DNA of 64,000 nucleotides from contig LNEY01000028.1 of the NCBI GenBank assembly GCA_001464195.1, forward strand, positions 69,865 through 133,864. The letters run 5' to 3'. How positions within the stretch are numbered: the stretch's first letter is position 1; every line of letters begins with the position of its first letter. Source of the DNA: Burkholderiales bacterium Ga0077547. GTDB lineage: Bacteria > Pseudomonadota > Gammaproteobacteria > Burkholderiales > Burkholderiaceae_C. The notes beneath the pieces were generated by a model, which worked only from the letters and a program-made list of their open reading frames with translations, was not told where the DNA came from and ran no database searches. The translations under genes were made by a program, and so were the position numbers. Shown here piece by piece: positions 26,906-36,652 of this stretch.

Positions 26906-27250
26906 TCAGGCCGATGTGGCGGCCTGGAACAGCTTGCCTGAGCGGGTGCCGGTGCGGCAGAACGCCAGGATCGGCTGGGGCAGCGCATCGATGAATTCGC
27001 GGAACTTCGCGATTTCTTCGGGGCTCTGGTAGCCCGGGGCAACCGGCAGATGCCGGTAAGTCAGCCCTGCGGCCAGCGCCGCGGCTTCGATCGCCGCGCT
27101 GGTGGGCTGATCGGCGCCGCCCTCGTGGTCTGGCCGGTTGTTGATGACGCTCTTGAAGCCCGCCTGCGCGAGCAGCGCCATCGCTGCAGGTTCGAGCTGC
27201 GGTGCGGCACTGATGTGGGCGCTCAGGGGTTGCAGGGGTGGCAGGTTCAT
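26906..27250 (-). CDS. DUF442 / TIGR01244 phosphatase-like sulfur transferase domain protein
   Basis: This is a 114-residue cytosolic protein of the DUF442 (TIGR01244) family related to dual-specificity phosphatases and found fused to beta-lactamase-like persulfide dioxygenases. The family's KSVINNRPDHEG and FCRTGTRSG are present; the latter is the CX5R phosphate-binding loop with the active-site Cys. A sulfur-handling role is inferred from the family. The ATG at 27250 has GGAG seven bases before it and is preferred over the TTG two codons earlier. It sits between the YqeY-like gene and dctQ on the same strand. Confidence 0.85.
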   Translation of the reverse strand: MNLPPLQPLSAHISAAPQLEPAAMALLAQAGFKSVINNRPDHEGGADQPTSAAIEAAALAAGLTYRHLPVAPGYQSPEEIAKFREFIDALPQPILAFCRTGTRSGKLFQAATSA

Positions 27251-27276
27251 CAGCAATCTCCGTTCGGGTTGGAAAT

Positions 27277-27723
27277 TCAGCGGGCCAGGGCCTGCTTGAC
27301 GGCTGCAGACACCAGGCCCATGTCCGCCTTCCCGGCCAGCTTGGCTTTGACGGCGGCCATCACCTTGCCCATGTCGCCGGGGCCGGTGGCGCCGGTTTCT
27401 GCGACGATGGCCTGCACTTGCGCCGTGATCTCTTCGGCGCTGAGGCGCTGCGGCAGATAGCCTTCCAGCACCTGCAACTCGGCCGTTTCCTTGTCGACCA
27501 GGTCGGTGCGGCCTGCGCCGCTGAACTGCGCGATTGAGTCCTTGCGCTGCTTGATGAGCTTGTCGATGATGGCGACGATGGCCGCGTCGTCGAGGACGAT
27601 GCGCTCATCCACCTCGCGCTGCTTGCAGGCGGCGAGCAGTCCGCGGATGGTCAACAGCCGGGGTGCGTCTTTGGCACGCATGGCGGTCTTCATGTCCTCG
27701 GTGATCTGGTCTTTCAGGCTCAT
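27277..27723 (-). CDS. GatB/YqeY domain protein
   Basis: This is a 148-residue YqeY-type protein, a stand-alone version of the C-terminal tRNA-recognition domain of GatB. It starts MSLKDQITEDMKTAMRAKD and has the conserved LEGYLPQRLSAEEI and GPGDMGKVMAAVKAK segments, with full family length. Its cellular role is not established; rpsU-yqeY adjacency is widespread and is seen here. A terminator separates it from rpsU, so it depends on read-through or its own promoter. Confidence 0.93.
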   Translation of the reverse strand: MSLKDQITEDMKTAMRAKDAPRLLTIRGLLAACKQREVDERIVLDDAAIVAIIDKLIKQRKDSIAQFSGAGRTDLVDKETAELQVLEGYLPQRLSAEEITAQVQAIVAETGATGPGDMGKVMAAVKAKLAGKADMGLVSAAVKQALAR

Positions 27724-27774
27724 GGGGGCGCGTCCGTGGGGTGTTGATCGTGCGGGAAATTCCGCCGTGCAATG

Positions 27775-27800
27775 AAAAAGCCCGCGAAGTGCGGGCCTTT
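27775..27800 (-). terminator. Rho-independent terminator after rpsU
   Basis: On the minus strand the sequence reads AAAGGCCCGCACTTCGCGGGCTTTTT, with a 7-8 bp GC stem around a small loop and a U tract. It lies 20 bases beyond the rpsU stop codon and would attenuate transcription into the YqeY-like gene. Confidence 0.8.
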
Positions 27801-27819
27801 CGGTGGGGCGAGAAGGCTG

Positions 27820-28032
27820 TCAGAACAGCTTTTTCGGCAGCTGCATGCTGCGAACGCGCTTGAAGTGGCGCTTCACCGCGGCGGCCTTCTTGCGCTTGCG
27901 CTCAGCGGTGGGCTTCTCGTAGAACTCGCGTGCCCGCAGATCGGTCAGCAGGCCGAGTTTCTCGATGGTGCGCTTGAAGCGGCGCAGTGCCACGTCGAAT
28001 GGCTCGTTTTCTTTCACGCGAATCGTAGTCAT
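27820..28032 (-). CDS. rpsU: 30S ribosomal protein S21
   Basis: This is a 70-residue basic protein identical in layout to bacterial S21: [19 protein letters not shown], then [17 protein letters not shown]21 joins the 30S subunit late and is needed for base-pairing at initiation. The ATG at 28032 gives the standard N-terminus; the frame continues upstream without protein-like content. The single-gene transcript ends in the terminator just downstream. The 161 bases upstream presumably hold its promoter, which I could not fix by eye. Confidence 0.96.
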   Translation of the reverse strand: MTTIRVKENEPFDVALRRFKRTIEKLGLLTDLRAREFYEKPTAERKRKKAAAVKRHFKRVRSMQLPKKLF

Positions 28033-28193
28033 GTATCGATTGAATCCAGATTGAGGTGCTTGGGGCGGGAGGCTCGACATCGAAACGGAAGGTCCGGACT
28101 TTCGAGTCGCGCGAGCAAACCACCTGAAAGCGTATTTGCCAGCAAAGCGCAAGATTATAGACAGGCAACCCGGTGCTGGCAACTTGGTCGATT

Positions 28194-29426
28194 TCAGGCA
28201 GTCGGCGGGTTGCTGGGCGCCGACAGCGCACCAGCACAGGCGGCGGCGCTCGCCCAGGCCCACTGAAAGTTGTAACCCCCCAGCCAGCCGGTCACATCGA
28301 CCACCTCACCGATGAAATGCAGGCCCGGTACCCGCTTGCTTTCCAGGGTGGTTGAACTGAGCTCGCGGGTGTCGACGCCACCGGCCGTCACCTCGGCCTT
28401 GCGGTAACCCTCGGTCCCGCTGGGCACGAGCTGCCATCGCTTCAGGCTGGTGGCGAGCGCGATCAGGTCGCGGTCACGCAGGTCGGGCAGAGGGCGATCC
28501 ACGATCTCGGGCTGGGTCTGCAACCAGGTGTCGGCCAGGCGCCGCGGGAGCCATTCGGCCAGTTCGTTGGACAGCTTGCGCCGGGAGGTCGCCTTCGCTG
28601 CGGTCAGCGCGTGTTGCAGATCGTGCTGCGGGACGAGATCCAGCGTGAGTGGCGCGCCAGGTCGCCAGTAGCTTGATATCTGCAGCACAGCCGGGCCGCT
28701 CAGGCCCCGATGGGTGAACAACAGATCCTCGGTGAACTCGCCGCCGGTCTTGTCACGGCCTTTGCCGCTGCCGGTGGACACCACCGCCTCGAGAGACAGC
28801 CCAGCCAGCGCCGTGAACGGCTGCCAGGTGTCGGCATCGAAAGTCAAGGGCACCAGGGCCGGTCGTGTTTCGACGACCTTGTGGCCGAACTGCCGTGCCA
28901 GCCGGTGGCCGAAATCGGTGGCGCCGATCTTGGGAATCGACAGCCCACCCGTGGCGACAACCAGGCGTGCGCTGTGCACGGTGCCCCGCTCGGTGGCGAT
29001 CTCGAAGCCACTGGCGCTGTGGGTCACGTTGTGCACCGCGCACGGCTGCCAGCGCGTCACGGCCCCGGCCTCGCACTCGCGCAGCAGCATGGCGATGATG
29101 TCTTCGCTGGACTGGTCGCAGAACAGCTGGCCCTTGTGCTTTTCGTGGAACGAGATGCGGTGGCGTTGCAGCAGCCCGATGAAATCTTGCGGCGTGTAGC
29201 GGGCCAGCGCCGAGCGGCAGAACGCTGGGTTGGCCGACAGAAACTGGGCCGGCGTGGTGTCGCGGTTGGTGAAATTGCAGCGACCGCCGCCGGAGATGCG
29301 AATCTTCTCCGCCACCCGTTCGGCATGGTCGATCAGCAGGACCTTGAGGCCGCGCTGCCCTGCGATCGCTGCGCAGTGCAGCCCCGCAGCGCCGGCACCG
29401 ATGATCACTGCGTCGACAGGCTGCAT
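28194..29426 (-). CDS. HI0933/YhiN-family FAD-dependent oxidoreductase
   Basis: This is a 410-residue flavoprotein of the HI0933 (YhiN/BaiN) family. The N-terminal dinucleotide fold has [13 protein letters not shown], and [12 protein letters not shown] is the family's second hallmark. The C-terminal [19 protein letters not shown] closes the FAD site. Substrate is unknown. I start at the ATG at 29426 because the Rossmann motif begins five residues later, as usual. It is 26 bases downstream of ppsR on the same strand and may be co-transcribed. Confidence 0.9.
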   Translation of the reverse strand: MQPVDAVIIGAGAAGLHCAAIAGQRGLKVLLIDHAERVAEKIRISGGGRCNFTNRDTTPAQFLSANPAFCRSALARYTPQDFIGLLQRHRISFHEKHKGQLFCDQSSEDIIAMLLRECEAGAVTRWQPCAVHNVTHSASGFEIATERGTVHSARLVVATGGLSIPKIGATDFGHRLARQFGHKVVETRPALVPLTFDADTWQPFTALAGLSLEAVVSTGSGKGRDKTGGEFTEDLLFTHRGLSGPAVLQISSYWRPGAPLTLDLVPQHDLQHALTAAKATSRRKLSNELAEWLPRRLADTWLQTQPEIVDRPLPDLRDRDLIALATSLKRWQLVPSGTEGYRKAEVTAGGVDTRELSSTTLESKRVPGLHFIGEVVDVTGWLGGYNFQWAWASAAACAGALSAPSNPPTA

Positions 29427-29452
29427 CGGCGCGGATGATACGGGCCGCAATT

Positions 29453-30274
29453 TCAGTACATCAGCCGATCCGGGCGTATGTCGCGCAGGATGGTGGTGGC
29501 GATTTCCTCGATCGATTTGTGCGTCGATGACAGCCAGGCGATGCCCGCCTTGCGCATCATCGTCTCGGCGGCGCGCACCTCGTAACGGCAGTTGTCCAGC
29601 GAGGCGTACTTGCTGTCGGGGCGTCGTTCGGTGCGGATCTGGCTCAGGCGCACCGGATCGATGGTCAGACCGAAGCATTTCTTCTTGTAGGGCTCCAGGG
29701 CTGGCGGGATGTGGCCCCGGTCGAAATCCTCGGGAATCAGCGGGCAGTTGGCGGCCTTGATGCCGTGCTGCATGGCCAGGTACAGCGACGTCGGCGTCTT
29801 GCCGCTGCGGCTCACACCCACCAGGATCACATCTGCAGACTGAAGGTTTTTTGACGACTGCCCGTCGTCGTGAGCCAGCGAAAAATTGATCGCCTCGATG
29901 CGGTTGGTGTATTCCTGGCTTTTCGATACGTCGGAGAAACGGCCCACCCGGTGGTTGGACTTGACGCCGAATTCCGCTTCGAGCGGCTCGATGAAGGTGT
30001 TGAACAAGTCGAGCACCAGACCGGCGCAGTTTTCCCTGACGATCGCCTGCACCGCCGGGTCAATCAGCGTGACGAAGACGATGGGCTTGTTGCCTTCGAT
30101 CTCGGCCGCATGGTTGATCTCGCGCATCACCTGGTGGGCCTTGTCGATGCTGTCGATGAAGGGCCTGCGCACATGGTGCGCCCGGATCGAAAACTGATTC
30201 AGGATCGAGTTGCCAAAGGTTTCGGCCGTGATGCCGGTGCCATCGGAGACGAAGAAGACTGTGCGGTTCGACAT
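29453..30274 (-). CDS. ppsR: PEP synthase regulatory kinase/phosphorylase PpsR
   Basis: This is a 273-residue DUF299 protein that switches PEP synthase off and on by ADP-dependent phosphorylation and phosphate-dependent dephosphorylation of a Thr near its catalytic His. It begins [17 protein letters not shown], and the nucleotide loop [11 protein letters not shown] lies near residue 150. It diverges from ppsA, its target, across a 220-base control region, which strongly supports the assignment. The ATG at 30274 matches the family start. Confidence 0.95.
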   Translation of the reverse strand: MSNRTVFFVSDGTGITAETFGNSILNQFSIRAHHVRRPFIDSIDKAHQVMREINHAAEIEGNKPIVFVTLIDPAVQAIVRENCAGLVLDLFNTFIEPLEAEFGVKSNHRVGRFSDVSKSQEYTNRIEAINFSLAHDDGQSSKNLQSADVILVGVSRSGKTPTSLYLAMQHGIKAANCPLIPEDFDRGHIPPALEPYKKKCFGLTIDPVRLSQIRTERRPDSKYASLDNCRYEVRAAETMMRKAGIAWLSSTHKSIEEIATTILRDIRPDRLMY

Positions 30275-30494
30275 GGAGCTCGGGCTCTGGAGGGGGGTAA
30301 CCGACTGGATCATAGGGATTTCAACCGTAAACTCAGAGCTAATTTCGACACCATGTTCTTGCCACTCCACCACCCACCGCAACCCGCCGCCGCTTCGAGT
30401 GCGCGCGGATGTGGGTGGCTGCCCTCGAAGCCTCGCTCGGGCCCGGCACAGGTCACGCAGGTCGCACCGGTTTTCTCACATCACGGAGCTTTCC

Positions 30495-32903
30495 ATGTCA
30501 ACCCACAACCTGGCGACCGCCCTGGTCGTACCGCTTGAACACCTGAGGATGACCGACGTCGAGTCGGTGGGCGGCAAGAACGCCTCGCTCGGCGAAATGA
30601 TCAGCCAGCTGTCGGCCACCGGCGTGCGGGTTCCCGGCGGATTCGCGACCACCGCGCATGCGTTCCGGCGCTTTCTGGCCCACAACGGGCTGGCGACGAA
30701 GATCGAACAGCGCCTGGCCACACTGAACACCGAAGACGTTCGGGCGCTGGGCGAGGCCGGTGCGCAGATCCGCCAGTGGATCGAGGAAACGCCTTTCCCC
30801 GACGACCTCGATCAGGCGATCCGCAGCCACTTCGAAGCACTGACCGCTGGCAACCCCGGCGCGTCGTTCGCGGTGCGCTCCTCGGCCACCGCCGAAGACC
30901 TGCCCGATGCCAGCTTCGCGGGTCAGCAGGAAACCTTCCTGAATGTGGTCGGCATCAACGAGGTGCTGCACAAGATGAAGGAGGTGTTCGCCAGCCTCTA
31001 CAACGACCGCGCAATCAGCTACCGGGTGCACAAGGGCTTCGCCCACGCCGAAGTCGCTTTGTCGGCCGGGGTGCAACGCATGGTGCGCTCCGACCTGGGC
31101 GCCGCCGGCGTGATGTTCACCATCGACACCGAAAGCGGCTTCAAGGACGTGGTGTTCATCACCTCCAGCTACGGCCTCGGAGAAACCGTGGTGCAGGGCG
31201 CGGTGAATCCGGACGAGTTCTACGTCCACAAGCCGACGCTGCGCGCGGGCAAGCAGGCCATCATCCGCCGCAATCTGGGCTCGAAACTGATCAAGATGGA
31301 ATTCGCGAGCGCCGCCGACCGCGCCGCGTCAGGCAAGCTGGTCACCACGGTGGACACCGCGCCCGAGCAGCGCAACCGCTATTCGCTCACCGACGCCGAT
31401 GTGGCCGAACTGGCGCAGTACGCACTGATCATCGAGCAGCACTACGGACGTCCGATGGACATCGAGTGGGGCAAGGACGGTGGCGACGGCAAGCTCTACA
31501 TCCTGCAGGCGCGCCCCGAGACGGTGAAGAGCCAGTCCGAAGGCAAGGTCGAGCAGCGCTACAAGCTGAAGTCCACCGGCACCGTGCTGGCCGAAGGCCG
31601 CGCGATCGGCCAGAAGATCGGTACCGGCCCGGTGCGCATCGTGCACAGTCTGGCCGACATGGACACGGTGCAGCCCGGCGACATCCTGGTGGCCGACATG
31701 ACCGATCCGAACTGGGAGCCGGTGATGAAGCGCGCCAGCGCGATCGTCACCAACCGGGGCGGGCGCACCTGCCACGCGGCCATCATCGCCCGCGAACTTG
31801 GCGTGCCGGCCGTGGTTGGCTGTGGCGACGCCACCAGCACCCTGAAGGACGGCGCACTGGTGACCGTGGCCTGCTCCGAGGGCGACACCGGCTACGTGTA
31901 CGACGGCCTGCTGGAAACCGAGATCAGCGATGTGGTGCGCGGAGAGCTTCCGTACTGCCCGATCAAGATCATGATGAACGTGGGCAATCCGCAGCTCGCC
32001 TTCGATTTCGCTCAGATGCCCAACAGCGGCGTGGGCCTCGCGCGACTTGAGTTCATCATCAACAACAACATCGGCGTCCACCCGAAGGCGATCCTCGACT
32101 ACCCGAACATCGATCTTGACCTGAAGAAAGCGGTGGAATCGGTCGCCCGAGGCCATGCGTCCCCGCGGGCCTTCTATGTCGACAAGCTGGTCGAAGGCGT
32201 CGCCACGATCGCCGCAGCGTTCTGGCCCAAGCCGGTGATCGTTCGCTTGAGCGACTTCAAGAGCAACGAGTACCGCAAGCTCATTGGTGGCTCGCGCTAT
32301 GAGCCGGAAGAAGAGAACCCGATGCTCGGCTTCCGTGGCGCGTCGCGTTACGTGAGCGAGGAGTTCGGCGAAGCCTTCGCGATGGAGTGCGAGGCGCTCA
32401 AGCGCGTGCGCAACGACATGGGCCTGCGCAACGTCGAGATCATGATCCCCTTCGTGCGCACGCTGGGCCAGGCCAAGCGCGTCACCGAGATGCTGGCCGA
32501 GCGGGGCCTGAAGCGCTCGGCACTGGGCGGCACCGACGACTTGCGCGTGATCATGATGTGCGAGATCCCGAGCAACGCGATCCTGGCCGAGCAGTTCCTC
32601 GAGTACTTCGATGGCATGTCGATCGGTTCGAACGACTTGACGCAGCTCACCTTGGGCCTGGACCGCGACTCGGGCATGGAGTTGCTGGCGCGCGATTTCG
32701 ACGAGCGCGATCCGGCCGTGAAGGCACTGATCTCACGCGCCATCGCCGCCTGCCGGGCCGTGGGCAAGTACGTCGGCATCTGCGGCCAGGGCCCGAGCGA
32801 TCACCCTGACTTTGCCGACTGGCTGGCCTCCGAGGGCATCGTGTCGATCTCGCTGAACCCCGATACGGTCGTCGAGACCTGGCAACGGCTGGCCAAGGGC
32901 TGA
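30495..32903 (+). CDS. ppsA: Phosphoenolpyruvate synthase
   Basis: This is an 802-residue PEP synthase that turns pyruvate and ATP into PEP, AMP and phosphate for gluconeogenesis. Domain order is N-terminal ATP-grasp ([33 protein letters not shown] split across 860-910 nt of the gene), central swivelling His domain with [18 protein letters not shown], and C-terminal PEP/pyruvate barrel ending at [18 protein letters not shown] and [11 protein letters not shown]. The Thr before the catalytic His (TCH) is the PpsR target. It diverges from ppsR. Full length and intact. Confidence 0.97.
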   Translation: MSTHNLATALVVPLEHLRMTDVESVGGKNASLGEMISQLSATGVRVPGGFATTAHAFRRFLAHNGLATKIEQRLATLNTEDVRALGEAGAQIRQWIEETPFPDDLDQAIRSHFEALTAGNPGASFAVRSSATAEDLPDASFAGQQETFLNVVGINEVLHKMKEVFASLYNDRAISYRVHKGFAHAEVALSAGVQRMVRSDLGAAGVMFTIDTESGFKDVVFITSSYGLGETVVQGAVNPDEFYVHKPTLRAGKQAIIRRNLGSKLIKMEFASAADRAASGKLVTTVDTAPEQRNRYSLTDADVAELAQYALIIEQHYGRPMDIEWGKDGGDGKLYILQARPETVKSQSEGKVEQRYKLKSTGTVLAEGRAIGQKIGTGPVRIVHSLADMDTVQPGDILVADMTDPNWEPVMKRASAIVTNRGGRTCHAAIIARELGVPAVVGCGDATSTLKDGALVTVACSEGDTGYVYDGLLETEISDVVRGELPYCPIKIMMNVGNPQLAFDFAQMPNSGVGLARLEFIINNNIGVHPKAILDYPNIDLDLKKAVESVARGHASPRAFYVDKLVEGVATIAAAFWPKPVIVRLSDFKSNEYRKLIGGSRYEPEEENPMLGFRGASRYVSEEFGEAFAMECEALKRVRNDMGLRNVEIMIPFVRTLGQAKRVTEMLAERGLKRSALGGTDDLRVIMMCEIPSNAILAEQFLEYFDGMSIGSNDLTQLTLGLDRDSGMELLARDFDERDPAVKALISRAIAACRAVGKYVGICGQGPSDHPDFADWLASEGIVSISLNPDTVVETWQRLAKG

Positions 32904-32909
32904 CGCTCT

Positions 32910-33572
32910 TCAGCCGCGGCCGTCGACCGGGCGTCCCTCATCCCGGTCGACGGTCTGTTGCACGCCCGGCAGGGCCTCCGGTACCTGCAGCTGTTGCAGC
33001 TCTTGCGCGGTGTTGGCGTTGGTGAAATCGGCGGCGTCATCGAACACGACCGTGGCGCAGTGGTGTAACGCCAGCCAGCGCTCCACCTGGCGCTGGCCGC
33101 TCGCGATGAAGTCGAGCAGGCTGTCCTTCAGGTCGGCACCCATCAGGCAGAACACGGGCTGCAACTGCACGCCTGCAGCGTCGCGAGTCGCGGCGACCGC
33201 GATGGGGGCCCTCTGCGTCAGCAACCCCGCCGCCAGCCGCGCGACCAGGTCGGTCGGAAAGTTCGGCGTGTCGCAGGGGACGGTCACCAGGTAGGGCGTT
33301 TTGCAATGCGCCAGCCCGGCCAGAAAACCCGCCAGCGGCCCGGGGTGATCCGCCATCGCGTCGGGCCACACCGGCACACCGAACGAGGCGTAGACATCGA
33401 GGTGGCGGTTGGCGCTGATCATCACCGTGCCGACTTGCGGCGACAGCCGCTGCATCGCATGCAGCGCCAGCGGGGTGCCGAGATGCGGCTGCAGGCCTTT
33501 GTCGACACCGCCCATCCGGTGCCCGCGGCCGCCAGCCAAGACGATGCCAGAAATCTGTATGCGCTCAATCAC
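32910..33572 (-). CDS. mobA: Molybdenum cofactor guanylyltransferase
   Basis: This is a 220-residue nucleotidyltransferase that attaches GMP to Mo-molybdopterin to make the bis-MGD cofactor. The GTP-binding [20 protein letters not shown] near the N-terminus and the [12 protein letters not shown] metal-binding Asp are clear. The start is taken as the GTG at 33572 (giving [15 protein letters not shown]), because upstream in-frame sequence overlaps the moaA 3' end and is not protein-like. It follows moaA by 31 bases on the same strand, forming a moaA-mobA pair. Confidence 0.9.
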   Translation of the reverse strand: MIERIQISGIVLAGGRGHRMGGVDKGLQPHLGTPLALHAMQRLSPQVGTVMISANRHLDVYASFGVPVWPDAMADHPGPLAGFLAGLAHCKTPYLVTVPCDTPNFPTDLVARLAAGLLTQRAPIAVAATRDAAGVQLQPVFCLMGADLKDSLLDFIASGQRQVERWLALHHCATVVFDDAADFTNANTAQELQQLQVPEALPGVQQTVDRDEGRPVDGRG

Positions 33573-33603
33573 TGGCGCGAACGGACTCCGCAAGTGCACC
33601 ACC

Positions 33604-34731
33604 TCAGCCGCCGATGTAGTGCATTTCGACGCGCTGGGGCTCTGAGCCATCCAGCGCCTTCGGAGGGTCAGAGCCCGCCTGCCGCTGCTCCGAATACCGA
33701 TCTGCCCGCTGCTGCCACACCCCGCCGATCGCGCTGGCGATCTCGAGATCACTCGCCCCACCGCGCAGCAGCGCGCGCAGGTCGTGGCCGTGGGTGGCGA
33801 ACAGGCACAGGAACAGCTTGCCTTCGGTGGACAGCCTCGCGCGGTTGCAGTCGCGGCAGAAGGCTTGGGTGACGCTCGAAATCACGCCGATCTCGCCAGT
33901 GCCGTCACGGTAGCGCCAGCGCCGTGCGGTCTCGCCGCGCTCGTTCGCTTCCATGGGGTCAAGCGGATGTACTTCGTTGATCCGCGCGATCACGTCGGCT
34001 GACGGCAGCACCTCGTCCATGCGCCAGCCGTTGGTGGCGCCCACATCCATGTACTCGATGAAACGCAGGGCCACTTTCGTGTGCCGGAAGTGCGCCGCCA
34101 TCGGGAGGATTTCGTGGTCGTTGGTGCCGCGCTTGACGACCATGTTGACCTTGATCGACCCGAGGCCCGCGCGCTCGGCAGCCTCGATGCCTGCGAGCAC
34201 ATCGGCGACCGGGAAGTCCACATCGTTCATGCGCCGGAACACCGCGTCGTCGAGCGCATCGAGGCTCACGGTGATGCGCTGCAAACCCGCGGCCCGCAAG
34301 GTCTGCGCCTTCTTCGCCAGCAGCGAGGCGTTGGTGGTCAGCGTGAGATCGACCCCCCGGCCCTCAGGGGTTCTCAGCTCGCTCAACATGCCCACCAGCC
34401 GCTCGATGCCCTTGCGCAGCAGCGGCTCGCCGCCAGTGAGCCGGATCTTGTGCACACCATGCGCCACGAACAACCGGGCCAGCCGGGTGATTTCCTCGAA
34501 GCTCAGCAGTGAGCTGTGCGGCAGGAAGTCGTACTGCGGCGTGAACACCGACTTGGGCATGCAGTAGCTGCAGCGGAAATTGCAGCGGTCGGTGACCGAG
34601 ATGCGCAGGTCGCGCAAGGGCCGAGCCAGCGCGTCGCTCAGCGTCCCGGTCGGCAGCGCAAGGCGCTCCGGGATGAGCGGCACCGCCGACGCATAGCGGT
34701 GATCGGCCAGCGGGATCACTTTGTCTACCAT
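33604..34731 (-). CDS. moaA: GTP 3',8-cyclase MoaA
   Basis: This is a 375-residue radical SAM enzyme that starts molybdenum cofactor synthesis by cyclising GTP. The radical SAM cluster motif [10 protein letters not shown] is near residue 52, and the second cluster is formed by Cys residues in [11 protein letters not shown] and a Cys in LFLCLF. The GTP-interacting double-Gly tail (GG at the C-terminus, HYIGG) is present and intact. It is upstream of mobA. The C-terminus and full length support a functional enzyme. MoaC is not in the window. Confidence 0.96.
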   Translation of the reverse strand: MVDKVIPLADHRYASAVPLIPERLALPTGTLSDALARPLRDLRISVTDRCNFRCSYCMPKSVFTPQYDFLPHSSLLSFEEITRLARLFVAHGVHKIRLTGGEPLLRKGIERLVGMLSELRTPEGRGVDLTLTTNASLLAKKAQTLRAAGLQRITVSLDALDDAVFRRMNDVDFPVADVLAGIEAAERAGLGSIKVNMVVKRGTNDHEILPMAAHFRHTKVALRFIEYMDVGATNGWRMDEVLPSADVIARINEVHPLDPMEANERGETARRWRYRDGTGEIGVISSVTQAFCRDCNRARLSTEGKLFLCLFATHGHDLRALLRGGASDLEIASAIGGVWQQRADRYSEQRQAGSDPPKALDGSEPQRVEMHYIGG

Positions 34732-34773
34732 CGGCGAATTGTGAATGCTGGCCGCGCGCGGGGGCCTGGTTCC

Positions 34774-35478
34774 TCAGCGTGGACTGGCCCCGGTCTGCGC
34801 CTCGGCATGCGGCATCAGCTCGATCGCCGTCCCGGCCCGACGCGCCCCGTTGAAGCGCTGGCTCCAGTAGGCATAACGCATGTCGTCCACGCGCACGGAC
34901 CCACCCGTGGCAGGGGAGTGGATGAACTTGCCATCGCCGACATAGATGCCCACATGCGAGAAGGTGCGCCGCATCGTGTTGAAGAACACCAGATCCCCCG
35001 GGCGCAGGTCCTCACGGCCGACCTTCATCAGACCGGCGGCGTTCGCCTGTTGGTCGGCGCGGCGCGGCAACACCAGGCCCAGACTCATTTCGAAGATGTG
35101 GCGTGTGAAGCCGCTGCAATCGAAACCGGTGGCCTCGGTCGTTCCGCCATGCCGGTAGGGCACCCCGAGGAAGTGCATCGCGGTCAGCACCATGTCGGAA
35201 GCACCATCGCGCAGCTTCTGCGACAGGGTCGGTGAGGTTTCAGTGGTGTTCGGGGTCAGGTTGGCTGTTTCAGCGGGCAGCAGTCCACGGTCGATCAGCA
35301 GCCGGGTCACGGCATCGGGCGCACTGTCAGGTGATGCATCCGGAGTGGCGTCCGGTGCTGCCAGCGCCAGAGAATGCCAACAGAGGGCAGCTGCTGCGAG
35401 GCCGATCGCCGCCGTGCCCCGGCACCTGACCCGCAGGCTCTGCGGGATCGGGGTGGGCGCAGGGGGCGTTTTCAGCAT
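34774..35478 (-). CDS. NlpC/P60 (C40) cell-wall hydrolase
   Basis: This is a 234-residue exported NlpC/P60 peptidase, likely an endopeptidase of peptidoglycan stem peptides. The signal peptide (residues 1 to about 41, with GLAAAALCWHSLALAA) is followed by a Pro/Asp-rich linker, then the domain with the catalytic Cys in TGFDCSGFTRH, His in FSHVGIYVGDGKFIH and a final His. Residues are intact. I start at ATG 35478. It lies 42 bases upstream of moaA's start on the same strand but is functionally unrelated. Confidence 0.9.
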   Translation of the reverse strand: MLKTPPAPTPIPQSLRVRCRGTAAIGLAAAALCWHSLALAAPDATPDASPDSAPDAVTRLLIDRGLLPAETANLTPNTTETSPTLSQKLRDGASDMVLTAMHFLGVPYRHGGTTEATGFDCSGFTRHIFEMSLGLVLPRRADQQANAAGLMKVGREDLRPGDLVFFNTMRRTFSHVGIYVGDGKFIHSPATGGSVRVDDMRYAYWSQRFNGARRAGTAIELMPHAEAQTGASPR

Positions 35479-35615
35479 GCGGCGCAGGATAGGCGAGGCG
35501 TCATGGGGCGTCAAATGTGATTCTGGCGTGCGGCGGGTGGGCCTTGTCAGACAGCTGACAGCCATCTGCGCGATGCTTGCCGCCCCACGGCCCATCACGA
35601 ACCACAAGGACCACC

Positions 35616-36596
35616 ATGTTCAACGCGCTCCTGCTCGAGAAATCAGAGGCTGGATTCACGGCCTCGGTGAAGCCGGTCGATGAGGCCCAACTGCCCGAAG
35701 GCGATGTGCTGGCCGCCATCAGCCAATCGACGCTGAACTACAAGGATGGCCTGGCGATCACCCAGCGCGGGCCGGTGGTGCGCAGCTGGCCCATGGTCGC
35801 CGGCATCGATGGGGCCGGCACGGTGCTGGAAAGCAGCCACCCGATATGGAGACCGGGCGATCGCTTCATCCACAACGGCTGGGGCCTGGGCGAAACGCGT
35901 TGGGGCTGCCTGGCCGAACGTGCGCGTTTGAAGGGCGACTGGCTGGTGCGCCTGCCCGAGGCCTTCACGCCACGGCAGGCGATGGCGCTGGGCACTGCCG
36001 GCTACACCGCGATGCTGTGCGTGTTGGCGCTCGAACGGCACGGTGTCAAGTCGGGCCACGGCGAGGTGCTGGTGACGGGCGCCACCGGCGGGGTCGGCAG
36101 CGTGGCGACGATGCTGCTGGCGAAAGCAGGCCACCACGTGGTGGCCGCGACCGGCAAGGCGTCCGAGGCCGATTACCTGAAGAAGCTGGGTGCCACCACA
36201 GTGATCGATCGCGCGGAATTGTCCGCACCCGGCAAGCCGCTGCAGAAGGAGCGCTGGGCGGCAGTGGTGGATGCGGTGGGTAGCCACACGCTGGCCAATG
36301 CCTTGGCGCAGACGCGCTACAACGGCGTGGTCGCCGCCTGCGGGCTGGCGCAGGGCGCGGACTTGCCGGCCAGCGTGATGCCGTTCATCCTGCGCGGGGT
36401 GACGCTGGCGGGTGTCGACAGCGTCATGGCGCCCGTGGCTTTGCGTGAGCAGGCCTGGGCACGGCTGGCGCGCGACATCGACCGAGACCTGCTGGAATCG
36501 ATGGTCGAGGACATCACGCTCGCCGATTGCGTGGCGCGTGCAACAGACTTGATCGACGGCAAGGTGCGCGGCCGGCTGGTCGTCAACATCGCCTGA
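35616..36596 (+). CDS. acuI: Acrylyl-CoA reductase AcuI/YhdH-type oxidoreductase
   Basis: This is a 326-residue zinc-independent medium-chain dehydrogenase of the YhdH/AcuI group that reduces acrylyl-CoA to propionyl-CoA with NADPH. The cofactor-binding LVTGATGGVGSVATMLLAKAG begins at about residue 150. The tail motif with Arg-Gly-Arg (KVRGRLVVNI) is typical. AAGGA precedes the ATG at 35616. It lies just upstream of prpE, which makes propionyl-CoA from propionate; the pair suggests routes from acrylate or 3-hydroxypropionate and from propionate meeting at propionyl-CoA. Confidence 0.9.
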   Translation: MFNALLLEKSEAGFTASVKPVDEAQLPEGDVLAAISQSTLNYKDGLAITQRGPVVRSWPMVAGIDGAGTVLESSHPIWRPGDRFIHNGWGLGETRWGCLAERARLKGDWLVRLPEAFTPRQAMALGTAGYTAMLCVLALERHGVKSGHGEVLVTGATGGVGSVATMLLAKAGHHVVAATGKASEADYLKKLGATTVIDRAELSAPGKPLQKERWAAVVDAVGSHTLANALAQTRYNGVVAACGLAQGADLPASVMPFILRGVTLAGVDSVMAPVALREQAWARLARDIDRDLLESMVEDITLADCVARATDLIDGKVRGRLVVNIA

Positions 36597-36611
36597 GATC
36601 GATCGCCGTGA

Positions 36612-36631
36612 GCCCGGCCGCAGAGCCGGGC
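36612..36631 (+). other. Hairpin between acuI and prpE
   Basis: GCCCGGC pairs with GCCGGGC around a six-base loop (CGCAGA). No T tract follows, so it is not a standard terminator. It could protect the upstream message or tune prpE expression; this is inference. Confidence 0.4.
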
Positions 36632-36652
36632 CCGAATGACTGGAGACACACC